Assembly (NCBI GenBank): GCA_045569115.1
Contig: JBJKZS010000007.1
Coordinates: 1-13,040 of the forward strand
Direction: 5' to 3'
From: S15-B10 sp045569115
GTDB taxonomy: Bacteria > Fidelibacterota > Marinisomatia > Marinisomatales > S15-B10
DNA length: 13,040 bases
The translations under genes were made by a program, and so were the position numbers. This document shows positions 6,373 to 12,637 of the stretch, in pieces (within the stretch, counting starts at the first letter, position 1; each line of letters opens with the position of its first letter). Under the pieces are notes generated by a model. It was not told the DNA's origin. It saw nothing but the letters and a program-made list of their open reading frames with translations, and searched no databases.

Positions 6373-7206
6373 ATGATTGTCTATAATAGAACTCAATATA
6401 AAGAGCTGTCTCCCCAACAATACCAGAAAGAAAAACGCCGTCTTCAGATTGAATTATTGAAACTGCAAGAATGGATTATTGACGAAAGGCAGCGTATTGC
6501 TATTGTATTTGAAGGACGTGATGCTGCTGGAAAGGGAGCTACTATCCGACGTTTTGTTGAGAGACTAATGCCGAAAAGTGTGCGTATCGAAGAACTAGGT
6601 GTGCCCTCACCTACTCAGAACAAAAAATGGTTTAAGACATATGAGAAACTCCTTCCTACACCAGGAGAGATTGTTTTTTTTGATCGTTCATGGTATTCAA
6701 GGGGATTGATCCAACCAACGATGAATTACTGTACGGCAAAGCAATACCACTATTTTATAAAGCATGTTAATAAATGGGAGAAGACTATTGTTGATCAGGG
6801 ACTCCACCTCATCAAATTTTATCTCTCTGTTTCCAAACATAGTCAGGCGCTTCGCTTTCGGTTAAGGCAAGTTAGCCCATTAAAATACTGGAAGCTCTCT
6901 GATAATGATCTAGAAGCGGCTCGGGAATGGGATCTGTTTACTTATTATAAGGATCAAATGTTTAAGAAAACTTCTACGAAAAAAAATCCTTGGGTAGTTA
7001 TTAATTCAGACAATAAGATGATTGTACGATTAAATGCAATGCGTTATGTTCTTACTCTCATTAACTACGCGGGAAAAAAAAATCTTCAAGACCGGAAATG
7101 GACACGGGAGATTCCGGATTACCGGATCACCATAGATGGCGTGCTCTTTGACAATCTCACCAAAGAGCAATACGAATTACTCTTCAACCTTCAAGGACAT
7201 ACTTAA
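6373..7206 (+). CDS. ppk2: PPK2-family polyphosphate kinase
   Basis: PPK2 enzymes move phosphate between polyphosphate and nucleoside mono- or diphosphates. The single-domain product (277 residues from ATG 6373) matches family PF03976. Walker A is FEGRDAAGKG (about residues 46-55), followed by the conserved RIEELGVPSPTQ, KWFKTYEKLLPTPGE and Walker B FFDRSWYSR (about 102-110). The lid region and RLRQVSPLKYWKLSDNDLEA lead to EWDLFTYYKDQM and a WVVINSDNK strand near the end. All core motifs are intact. Substrate class (ADP-forming, AMP-forming or nucleoside-dependent) cannot be read with confidence from motifs alone. The start could instead be TTG at 6367, two codons upstream; neither has a Shine-Dalgarno. 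The Nudix gene begins right after its stop. Confidence 0.93.
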   Translation: MIVYNRTQYKELSPQQYQKEKRRLQIELLKLQEWIIDERQRIAIVFEGRDAAGKGATIRRFVERLMPKSVRIEELGVPSPTQNKKWFKTYEKLLPTPGEIVFFDRSWYSRGLIQPTMNYCTAKQYHYFIKHVNKWEKTIVDQGLHLIKFYLSVSKHSQALRFRLRQVSPLKYWKLSDNDLEAAREWDLFTYYKDQMFKKTSTKKNPWVVINSDNKMIVRLNAMRYVLTLINYAGKKNLQDRKWTREIPDYRITIDGVLFDNLTKEQYELLFNLQGHT

Positions 7207-7207
7207 A

Positions 7208-7666
7208 ATGATGAATCAAATTAAAACAGCTGGCGGAATTGTATATCAAAACGGCAATTTTTTGTTCATTTATAAACGTGGGATATGGGATTTCCCTAAA
7301 GGAAAATTTAAAAATGGTGATTCGAGAGAAAAAACTGCTCTTGTAGAGGTGTATGAAGAGACAGGGTTGCCATTAAATGATATAAAAATTCTAGAACCTC
7401 TTATTCCAACCTATTATATTAAATCTATAAATGGTGTTCCCTTGCAAAAGAAGACATGGTGGTTTCTTATGGAATTTGTAGGCGATCCTCTTACAGATCT
7501 TATTCCTGCAGAGGATGAAGATATAACCAAATGTCAATGGGTGTCAGAAAATGAGCTAGAGTATATACTTCCTTCTGCCCATGAACGTATTGCATATATT
7601 TTTGATTATTTAAAGCAATTACCAGTTTATAATAGACTTATGGATAACACTTTTGTAGAGATCTGA
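7208..7666 (+). CDS. Nudix hydrolase with a variant Nudix box
   Basis: Nudix proteins hydrolyse nucleoside diphosphate derivatives or clean oxidised nucleotides. The 152-residue product has the fold pattern: an N-terminal TAGGIVYQ strand, WDFPKGKF, the Nudix box at residues 32-54 and a C-terminal helix. The box reads G-x5-D-x7-VEVYEETGL, whereas the standard is G-x5-E-x7-REUxEExGU: the first E is D38 and the R is V46, while the metal-binding E47, E50 and E51 remain. The start at ATG 7208 is chosen because AAGGA (7193-7197) lies ten bases upstream and the fold begins there; a longer reading from within ppk2 would add unrelated residues. It starts one base after the ppk2 stop, so the two are likely one transcript. 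The WDFPKGK style is like MutT and Ap4A hydrolase groups. The substrate is unknown. Confidence 0.88.
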   Translation: MMNQIKTAGGIVYQNGNFLFIYKRGIWDFPKGKFKNGDSREKTALVEVYEETGLPLNDIKILEPLIPTYYIKSINGVPLQKKTWWFLMEFVGDPLTDLIPAEDEDITKCQWVSENELEYILPSAHERIAYIFDYLKQLPVYNRLMDNTFVEI

Positions 7667-7679
7667 TCTTCATTAATAT

Positions 7680-8180
7680 TTATTGATCTATATAATCTCT
7701 TGGACGACGCAAGACTTTTAGCTTGCCCGATCCTGTTGAAAGTTCTTTCCACATATTAATTTCTAGAGCTATGGATGCTATAGCGCAGGTAGGAAACTTT
7801 ACTATGCTAGTACGGCAGATCTTTTCTATAAGAGAATGGAATGTTGGGTTATGGCCACAGATAGCCACGTGGACTATGGATGAATTTAACTTTTTAAGTT
7901 TGGTGATAATAGTATAGGTGTCGGAACCATAAAAATTTAATTCTTTTTGGATATTTCCTCTTGGGTAGCCAATAGAAAAAGCTATAGTATTAGCTGTAGT
8001 AATTGCACGATTAGCAGAACTGCTAATAATCTGATCAAATAGAATTCCTTCATCATGTAAAATTTTCCCCATCATAGCAGCATTCTGTTTTCCACGAGAA
8101 TTTAGAGGTCGGTCAAAGTCACTCAGAGATGGATTGTCCCAGCTGGATTTTGCATGACGTATGATAGTTAGTTCCTTCAT
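7680..8180 (-). CDS. sixA: SixA-like histidine phosphatase
   Basis: Histidine-phosphatase superfamily protein, most like SixA, which removes phosphate from phosphohistidine in phosphorelay proteins. The 166 residues begin with the catalytic TIIRHAKSSWD (R8, H9), then DFDRPLNSRGKQNAAMMGK, SSANRAITTA (R58) and the second catalytic histidine in CGHNPTF (H110). All four pocket residues expected of the family are present. The start at 8180 is fixed because an in-frame TAA lies two codons upstream. It converges with the Nudix gene with only 13 bases between the stops. SixA-like proteins are often near polyphosphate genes, and in mycobacterial MutT1 a Nudix domain is fused to a domain of this superfamily, so the pairing with Nudix and PPK2 may be meaningful. 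Whether the substrate is a protein or a small molecule cannot be decided here. Confidence 0.9.
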   Translation of the reverse strand: MKELTIIRHAKSSWDNPSLSDFDRPLNSRGKQNAAMMGKILHDEGILFDQIISSSANRAITTANTIAFSIGYPRGNIQKELNFYGSDTYTIITKLKKLNSSIVHVAICGHNPTFHSLIEKICRTSIVKFPTCAIASIALEINMWKELSTGSGKLKVLRRPRDYIDQ

Positions 8181-8206
8181 GAGTTAAGATGATGAAAGAC
8201 TCCTTA

Positions 8207-8235
8207 ATTTTAGTTAATACATCTAGTGTTCGCAA
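8207..8235 (-). promoter_or_regulatory. Candidate promoter for sixA
   Basis: Read on the minus strand, TTGCGA (8235-8230) and TAAAAT (8212-8207) are separated by exactly 17 bases. Transcription would start near 8200, about 20 bases before the ATG at 8180. An AAGGAG at 8205-8200 is too far from the start codon and lies about where transcription would begin, so it is probably not the ribosome site. Confidence 0.45.
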
Positions 8236-8402
8236 TTGAATAAATGATGAGGAAATAATGAGAAATTGTTGAGAGATAAGACCGTTGTTAGAAAGAAAAT
8301 ATTAAGAGTCAGTCGGTGATTAGAGTTTAGATAGGAATAAATAGTATAAAAGAGAGAAAGAGAATAATCGATATATCCTTTTTTTGACCTTCACTAATCT
8401 TT
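8236..8402. other. Intergenic spacer, purine-rich on the plus strand
   Basis: The rest of the 222-bp gap between rpiB and sixA (both minus strand) is strongly purine-biased on the plus strand between about 8240 and 8372. I see no reading frame, repeat or hairpin in it. A run of seven T at 8381-8387 on the plus strand is not preceded by a clear stem. Confidence 0.4.
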
Positions 8403-8837
8403 TTACTCCATATTTTTAATATGTTTAATCTGTTGCAGATTCCATTTATCTTCACTGTAGGGCGTAGAAAACCAAGCATCTAGAATTTCTTTCAGTATTT
8501 TATTATTAGTTGCATTAAGACTTAGAGCAAGGACATTAGCATGGTTCCAGATGCGAGCACCTTTTGCAGTTTCAGCATCACAGCATAGAGCTGCGCGAAC
8601 ACCTTTAATTTTATTTGCTACTATGGATGCACCGGTACCTGTCCAACACAAAACAATAGCTTCGTCAGCTATTCCTTTAGGAACAAGGCTTACAGCCTGT
8701 TCTGTGATAACAGGCCAATCTACTGTTTCACTCTTTTTTGGCCCAAAGTAAGTGACATTGTGATTGCGTTTTTTGAGTTCACGGATTAATTCCTTTATGA
8801 GGGGTGTTCTCTCATCTGTACTAACAGCGATGTTCAT
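8403..8837 (-). CDS. rpiB: RpiB/LacA/LacB-family sugar-phosphate isomerase, variant active site
   Basis: RpiB interconverts ribose 5-phosphate and ribulose 5-phosphate in the pentose phosphate pathway; LacAB relatives act on galactose 6-phosphate. The 144-residue length and overall pattern fit: an N-terminal IAVSTDE strand, then LCWTGTGASIVANKIKGVRAALC (residues 63-85), then NHANVLALSL and EILDAWFSTPY. The catalytic-position Cys is kept (C64). The usual SDHAG at the N-terminus is STDERTP, the usual CGTGIG is CWTGTG, and the usual HNDANVLAL is WNHANVLAL. I believe this matches a coherent subfamily seen in other bacteria rather than decay, but the substrate may differ from ribose 5-phosphate. 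No Shine-Dalgarno precedes the ATG at 8837; the promoter found upstream would give a nearly leaderless mRNA. It is divergent from the polymerase C-half. Confidence 0.82.
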   Translation of the reverse strand: MNIAVSTDERTPLIKELIRELKKRNHNVTYFGPKKSETVDWPVITEQAVSLVPKGIADEAIVLCWTGTGASIVANKIKGVRAALCCDAETAKGARIWNHANVLALSLNATNNKILKEILDAWFSTPYSEDKWNLQQIKHIKNME

Positions 8838-8845
8838 AGGATAAA

Positions 8846-8874
8846 TTTATATCAAGGAGATATAGGTAATACAA
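8846..8874 (-). promoter_or_regulatory. Candidate promoter for rpiB
   Basis: On the minus strand, TTGTAT (8874-8869) and TATAAA (8851-8846) are spaced by exactly 17 bases. Transcription would begin near 8839, only a couple of bases before the rpiB ATG (8837), giving an almost leaderless message. The -35 box covers the same bases as the possible ATA start of the polymerase C-half on the other strand. Confidence 0.5.
8854..8871 (+). promoter_or_regulatory. Ribosome binding site and possible ATA start codon of the DnaE C-half
   Basis: AAGGAGAT at 8854-8861 is a strong Shine-Dalgarno. The frame of the polymerase C-half is open from 8866 (an in-frame TAG is at 8863-8865). The codons at the right distance are GTA (8866) and ATA (8869), not a standard start. 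The residues read before the first GTG at 8920 include SAYHLV, which aligns with conserved DnaE sequence, so translation probably begins upstream of 8920. One base change (ATG to ATA) would explain the situation. Confidence 0.5.
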
Positions 8875-8919
8875 AAACTTTCATTTTATAAACACTATAG
8901 TAAATCAGCCTATCATCTA

Positions 8920-11175
8920 GTGGGTATTTGCCACCACGCATTATGGGACAAATACAATCCAATAACAAGAGATGTTCTGAAACGATTGACTTATGAATTA
9001 GAGGTCATAATAAAGTTGGGTTATGCGGACTATTTTCTTGTGGTTTGGGATATTATCCAGTGGGCTAATAAACGGGGTATACCCACCGTCGGACGTGGCT
9101 CAGCGGCAGGTAGTATAGTGTCGTATATATTGGGAATGACACCAGTGGATCCTATTAAGTACAAACTTCTTTTTGAGCGTTTTCTTAACCCAGCTCGTAG
9201 CGATCCACCAGATATTGATATTGATTTCTGCTGGAAACGTCGAGATGAAGTAATTCAATATATATATAATCGTTATGGTGATAATAAAGTGGCTATGATT
9301 TCTACATTTAACACTTATCGTCATAAAAGCTCGGTATGGGATGTAGCACGAGCCATGGGTATGCCGTCGCAAGAGATTAATGAATTGATCAATACTTTTA
9401 TTAAAGAAGATAAAAACCTTAGATATAACAAAGGTAACTCGCGGTATAGAACAATTGTTAATCTCGCAAAGAATCTAGAAGGACGACCAAGACATATGGG
9501 AATCCATTGTGGAGGGATTGTCATTTCGCCACACGATATTACTGATCATGTTCCACTTCAAAAATCCATCAAGGGTCCTCTTGTGACACAGTTTGATATG
9601 TATAGTATTAAAAAAGCAGGTTTGATAAAGATTGATATTTTAGGACAACGTTCTTTAACAGTAATCGCAGAGGTGGCTGATACTATACAAAATAAATATA
9701 ATATTCATTTTGATCGTTACATAATGCCTGACATAGATCAAAAAACGGCTAAACTGATCCGGAATGGACATACCATAGGTGTATTCCAAATTGAATCACC
9801 AGGAATGCGAGGTCTTTTGAAAAAACTTCAAGTTGATACTTTTGAGATGATTGTTGCAGCGAGCTCGGTTATTCGTCCAGGCCCTGCGGATTCGGGAATG
9901 CTCCGACATTTTGTAAAACGTCACCATAGAAAAGAAGATATGAATGCGGTACATAAATCTCTCAGAGAATTATTGAAAGAAACTTATGGGATTATGATTT
10001 ATCAGGAAGATGTTATCAAAACTGCTGAAGTGATAGCAGGGTGGAGTTTGAATAAATCAGATGAACTAAGACGGTCAATGAGTGGAAAGCGGGTAAAAGA
10101 GCCGTTTTCAAAATATCGAGATCGTTTTATAGGGGATGCAGTGAAAAGGGAAGTTACTGTGGAAGAGGCACTAGAAATATGGAGGCAGATGGAAGCTTTT
10201 TCTGGTTATGCTTTTTGCAAAGCACATTCAGCGTCCTATGCCACGATTTCAGTGCAGTCTGCATGGTTAAAGGCGCATTTTCCAGCGGAATTTTTGGCGG
10301 CTGTTATGTCTAACCATGGAGGTTTTTATCATGCCTCTTGCTATCTTGAAGAAGTACGTCGAATGGGTATTAATATTTTGCCTCCTGATGTAAATATGGC
10401 AGAATCTCATTTTATAGCAGAGGCTATGGAGCAAAACTCATCTGCTTACCAAAGGAATGCATATGATAGATTTCCAGGAGTACGAATTGGTCTTCTGCAA
10501 GTAAAGGGGTTAACTCGCAGAACACTTAAAAGACTCCTAGAAAAGCGTAAAGAACGCCCTTTCGAATCTCTAGAGGACTTTTGCATTCGTGCTAAACCAA
10601 ATCTTCGAGAGGTGGAAAGGTTAATTCGGTGCGGTAGTTTTGATACATTTGGCTACACTCGACCACAACATCTTTGGAGGCTCAAACTATTTTATAATAA
10701 AATAAAAACTAATGATGATGGTCTCTTTGCTAGTACAGTTAAGTACTCATCGCCTATACCGGTTGTAGATTATTCTGTTGAAAAAAAATTGAGAGATGAA
10801 TTCGAACTTATGGAACTAACATTGGAAAAACACCCTCTCTGGATTTGGAAAGAAGCAATTCAGAACCATATAGATCAATTTGGAAAATTTATTCATGCAA
10901 AGGACTTATATCGTCACATAGGGAAAAAAGTGAAGCTAGTGGGATGGATCATTTCTACACAAAAAAGCAAAACTAAGGCAGGAGAGAGAATGCAGTTTTT
11001 ATCCTGTGAGGACCTCACCGCTACGTATGAAGCGGTATTTTTTCCTGTTGTATATCGTAAGTTTGGAAGGTTGCTCAGGGGTCGAGGACCATATGTTATT
11101 GAGGGTATAGTTGAAGATGATTTTGGACATACACCATTGAAGGTGGAGAAGATTGTAATTATAAAAGACAAATGA
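8920..11175 (+). CDS. dnaE: DNA polymerase III alpha subunit (short DnaE), C-terminal half: polymerase core to OB domain
   Basis: This holds the polymerase core that the 890-1636 gene lacks. From GTG 8920 it has 751 residues. The order is a linker helix (LTYELEVI), GRGSAAGS (59-66 region), PPDIDIDF with two catalytic aspartates (D100, D102), the KIDILGQRSL aspartate (D239), VFQIESPGMRGLLKKL, VIRPGPADSGM, MIYQEDV, the GYAFCKAHSASYA fingers region, a helix-hairpin-helix part (about 525-580), and an OB domain from about 665 starting VKLVGWI. The style is that of the short DnaE found beside DinB in Bacteroidota, and there is no tau-binding tail. A possible clamp motif is degenerate (NDDGLF, 598-603). 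The true start is probably upstream of 8920, near the ATA at 8869, because homology continues there. No intein-like sequence precedes the core. The stop overlaps the pantothenate kinase ATG (ATGA). Together with the N-half it would make a protein of about 1,000 residues, usual for the family. Confidence 0.93.
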   Translation: MGICHHALWDKYNPITRDVLKRLTYELEVIIKLGYADYFLVVWDIIQWANKRGIPTVGRGSAAGSIVSYILGMTPVDPIKYKLLFERFLNPARSDPPDIDIDFCWKRRDEVIQYIYNRYGDNKVAMISTFNTYRHKSSVWDVARAMGMPSQEINELINTFIKEDKNLRYNKGNSRYRTIVNLAKNLEGRPRHMGIHCGGIVISPHDITDHVPLQKSIKGPLVTQFDMYSIKKAGLIKIDILGQRSLTVIAEVADTIQNKYNIHFDRYIMPDIDQKTAKLIRNGHTIGVFQIESPGMRGLLKKLQVDTFEMIVAASSVIRPGPADSGMLRHFVKRHHRKEDMNAVHKSLRELLKETYGIMIYQEDVIKTAEVIAGWSLNKSDELRRSMSGKRVKEPFSKYRDRFIGDAVKREVTVEEALEIWRQMEAFSGYAFCKAHSASYATISVQSAWLKAHFPAEFLAAVMSNHGGFYHASCYLEEVRRMGINILPPDVNMAESHFIAEAMEQNSSAYQRNAYDRFPGVRIGLLQVKGLTRRTLKRLLEKRKERPFESLEDFCIRAKPNLREVERLIRCGSFDTFGYTRPQHLWRLKLFYNKIKTNDDGLFASTVKYSSPIPVVDYSVEKKLRDEFELMELTLEKHPLWIWKEAIQNHIDQFGKFIHAKDLYRHIGKKVKLVGWIISTQKSKTKAGERMQFLSCEDLTATYEAVFFPVVYRKFGRLLRGRGPYVIEGIVEDDFGHTPLKVEKIVIIKDK

Positions 11176-11936
11176 TATTAACTATTGATATAGGAGGTAC
11201 TTTAATAAAAACGCTAGAGTGGCCATCAGAAAAGACATTCTTTGCAATTAATTTTGACGAAATAAATTTTGAGGCAGAAAGATATGAAAAAATTATTATT
11301 ACAGGTGGCCGAAGCCAACAAATTATTGAAAAATATAACCTGCCAAATATTATCCGATCAACAAATGAACTAAATGATTTGGGTCGAGGGGGTTCTTATT
11401 TAGCCAATACGGAAGAATGTTATGTCTTAGGGGTAGGTACTGGAACTCCACTGGTAAAAATAATTAATGGAAAGATAAAACATGTTATTGGGACAGGCAT
11501 TGGAGCAGGAACAATTTTTGGTCTTGGGAAACTATTCGCTGGCGATCTCTCAATTCAAGAACTGAATCAACTGGCTGAAAAAGGAGATGCAAAAAAATTA
11601 AATATTTCGGTAGGTGAAATTTATGAAAACTCAGAAGAGCTAGGCTTTCCTCCAAGTATAACAGCAGGGAATTTTACCAAACTAAATGGAGATATTACAA
11701 TGGAAGATAAGATTGCAGCATTGATGCAAATGGTAGCAGAATCCTTAGCTACATTGGTAAGTGCAGCATCAAACTCTAATAGTATTGTTGTAATAGTAGG
11801 AGGGGGTACTTTTTACCCTCATTTTTTACAATCCTTGATTACAACGCTGGATTTCTACGGGTTTAAAAGCCTTATTCCTCCCAAGGCACTATATGCTAAT
11901 TGTTATGGTGCACTATTTAATCTTGGCATTAATTGA
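11172..11936 (+). CDS. coaW: Type II pantothenate kinase
   Basis: Phosphorylates pantothenate, the first step of coenzyme A synthesis. The 254-residue product has the ASKHA-kinase pattern of PanK-II (Staphylococcus CoaW type): phosphate-1 loop TIDIGGTLIKT near the N-terminus, TNELNDLGRGGSYL, GVGTGTPLVKI, GTGIGAGTIFGLGKLF, VGEIYENS, SITAGNFTKL and a final VVIVGGGTFYPHFL. The TAGNF and GAGTIFGL patterns separate it from ROK sugar kinases. The ATG overlaps the stop of the polymerase C-half and its own TGA overlaps the TTG of the next gene, which suggests translational coupling. Type II PanK is the eukaryotic and staphylococcal form and is less common in bacteria than types I and III. It is normally not feedback-inhibited by CoA in bacteria, but this cannot be read here. 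Confidence 0.88.
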   Translation: MILTIDIGGTLIKTLEWPSEKTFFAINFDEINFEAERYEKIIITGGRSQQIIEKYNLPNIIRSTNELNDLGRGGSYLANTEECYVLGVGTGTPLVKIINGKIKHVIGTGIGAGTIFGLGKLFAGDLSIQELNQLAEKGDAKKLNISVGEIYENSEELGFPPSITAGNFTKLNGDITMEDKIAALMQMVAESLATLVSAASNSNSIVVIVGGGTFYPHFLQSLITTLDFYGFKSLIPPKALYANCYGALFNLGIN

Positions 11937-12637
11937 AGTTTATTTGTTTACATGGTTTTGGAGTTAGGGGGAATTTTTGGGATCCATTAATTCCTGAATT
12001 GTCAAAACTTTCAGAGAAAAATGTTATTGCACCTGACCTGGATTTTTCAACAATAGATTCAGCCATAAATTCTTCTAGAAATTCAATAATTAATAATCAA
12101 GATAATGTTTCAGTCATCATTGGTCACTCATTGGGTGCTGTTTTGGCTCTGAGACAAGAATTGGTAATCTTGGATAATGAAAACATATATTTGATTCTTC
12201 TGGGTTGTGGATTGCCAATGAAAATGAATAGTATTGTGATAGCAATTACACGTATGATAATGAAGTATGGTTATTTGCTTCCTGATCATTTTTGGCAACC
12301 AAGGTTTTTTTCCCCAATTACACCCCAAGATATTCAAGATAAGTTTTTCTCTAAAGTTGTTAAAGAGTCTAACACTTTCATTAATGAACTAACCTCTAAG
12401 AATAATTATCTATTAAACTTTCTTGAAAATATTGAGAGATCTTTCCCTCGTACCCTCTTCATTACTGGTACTAAAGATAGTTTAACAACTACTGAGAGAA
12501 CAGTGGCTTTAGCTAACAAATTGAATGCTACTTTCATATCCATTGATAATGCGGGTCACAATGATTTGATTTATTCAGAATCAGTAAGAAAAAAAGTGGT
12601 AAAAGAAATTATTTCATTTTTAGGGATTAACTTGTGA
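11933..12637 (+). CDS. Alpha/beta-fold hydrolase
   Basis: The 234-residue product is a compact alpha/beta hydrolase. It starts with the oxyanion strand ICLHGFGVRGNFW, has the nucleophile elbow GHSLGAV (S66), a lid-like segment of about residues 95-170, then FITGTKDSLT (D182) and NAGHNDLIY (H209), completing a Ser-Asp-His triad. Such proteins are esterases, lipases, thioesterases or C-C hydrolases; the BioH and MenH groups look similar, but I cannot choose a substrate. No signal peptide is visible, so it is probably cytoplasmic. The start is the TTG at 11933, which overlaps the coaW stop (TTGA). The HGFG motif lies a few residues later, so no downstream start works. Its stop overlaps the GTG of the acylase gene (GTGA). 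Confidence 0.85.
   Translation: MKFICLHGFGVRGNFWDPLIPELSKLSEKNVIAPDLDFSTIDSAINSSRNSIINNQDNVSVIIGHSLGAVLALRQELVILDNENIYLILLGCGLPMKMNSIVIAITRMIMKYGYLLPDHFWQPRFFSPITPQDIQDKFFSKVVKESNTFINELTSKNNYLLNFLENIERSFPRTLFITGTKDSLTTTERTVALANKLNATFISIDNAGHNDLIYSESVRKKVVKEIISFLGINL

Noticed and set aside
7136..7207. Upstream extension of the Nudix gene into ppk2
   Set aside because: The added residues overlap ppk2 coding sequence, show no Nudix similarity, and a better start with a Shine-Dalgarno exists at 7208.
7653..7699. Bidirectional terminator between the convergent Nudix and sixA genes
   Set aside because: AGAGAT/ATCTCT and GATC/GATC can pair, but the interior is long and AT-rich with no clean stem or T-run.
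1637..8868. 7.2-kb segment as a mobile element inserted into dnaE
   Set aside because: No transposase, integrase, terminal inverted repeats or target-site duplication could be found at the two junctions, and the genes inside are ordinary core functions.
11172..11936. ROK-family sugar kinase or BadF-type ATPase
   Set aside because: The TAGNF, GAGTIFGL and VGEIY patterns match type II pantothenate kinase, and the ROK zinc/cysteine motif is absent.
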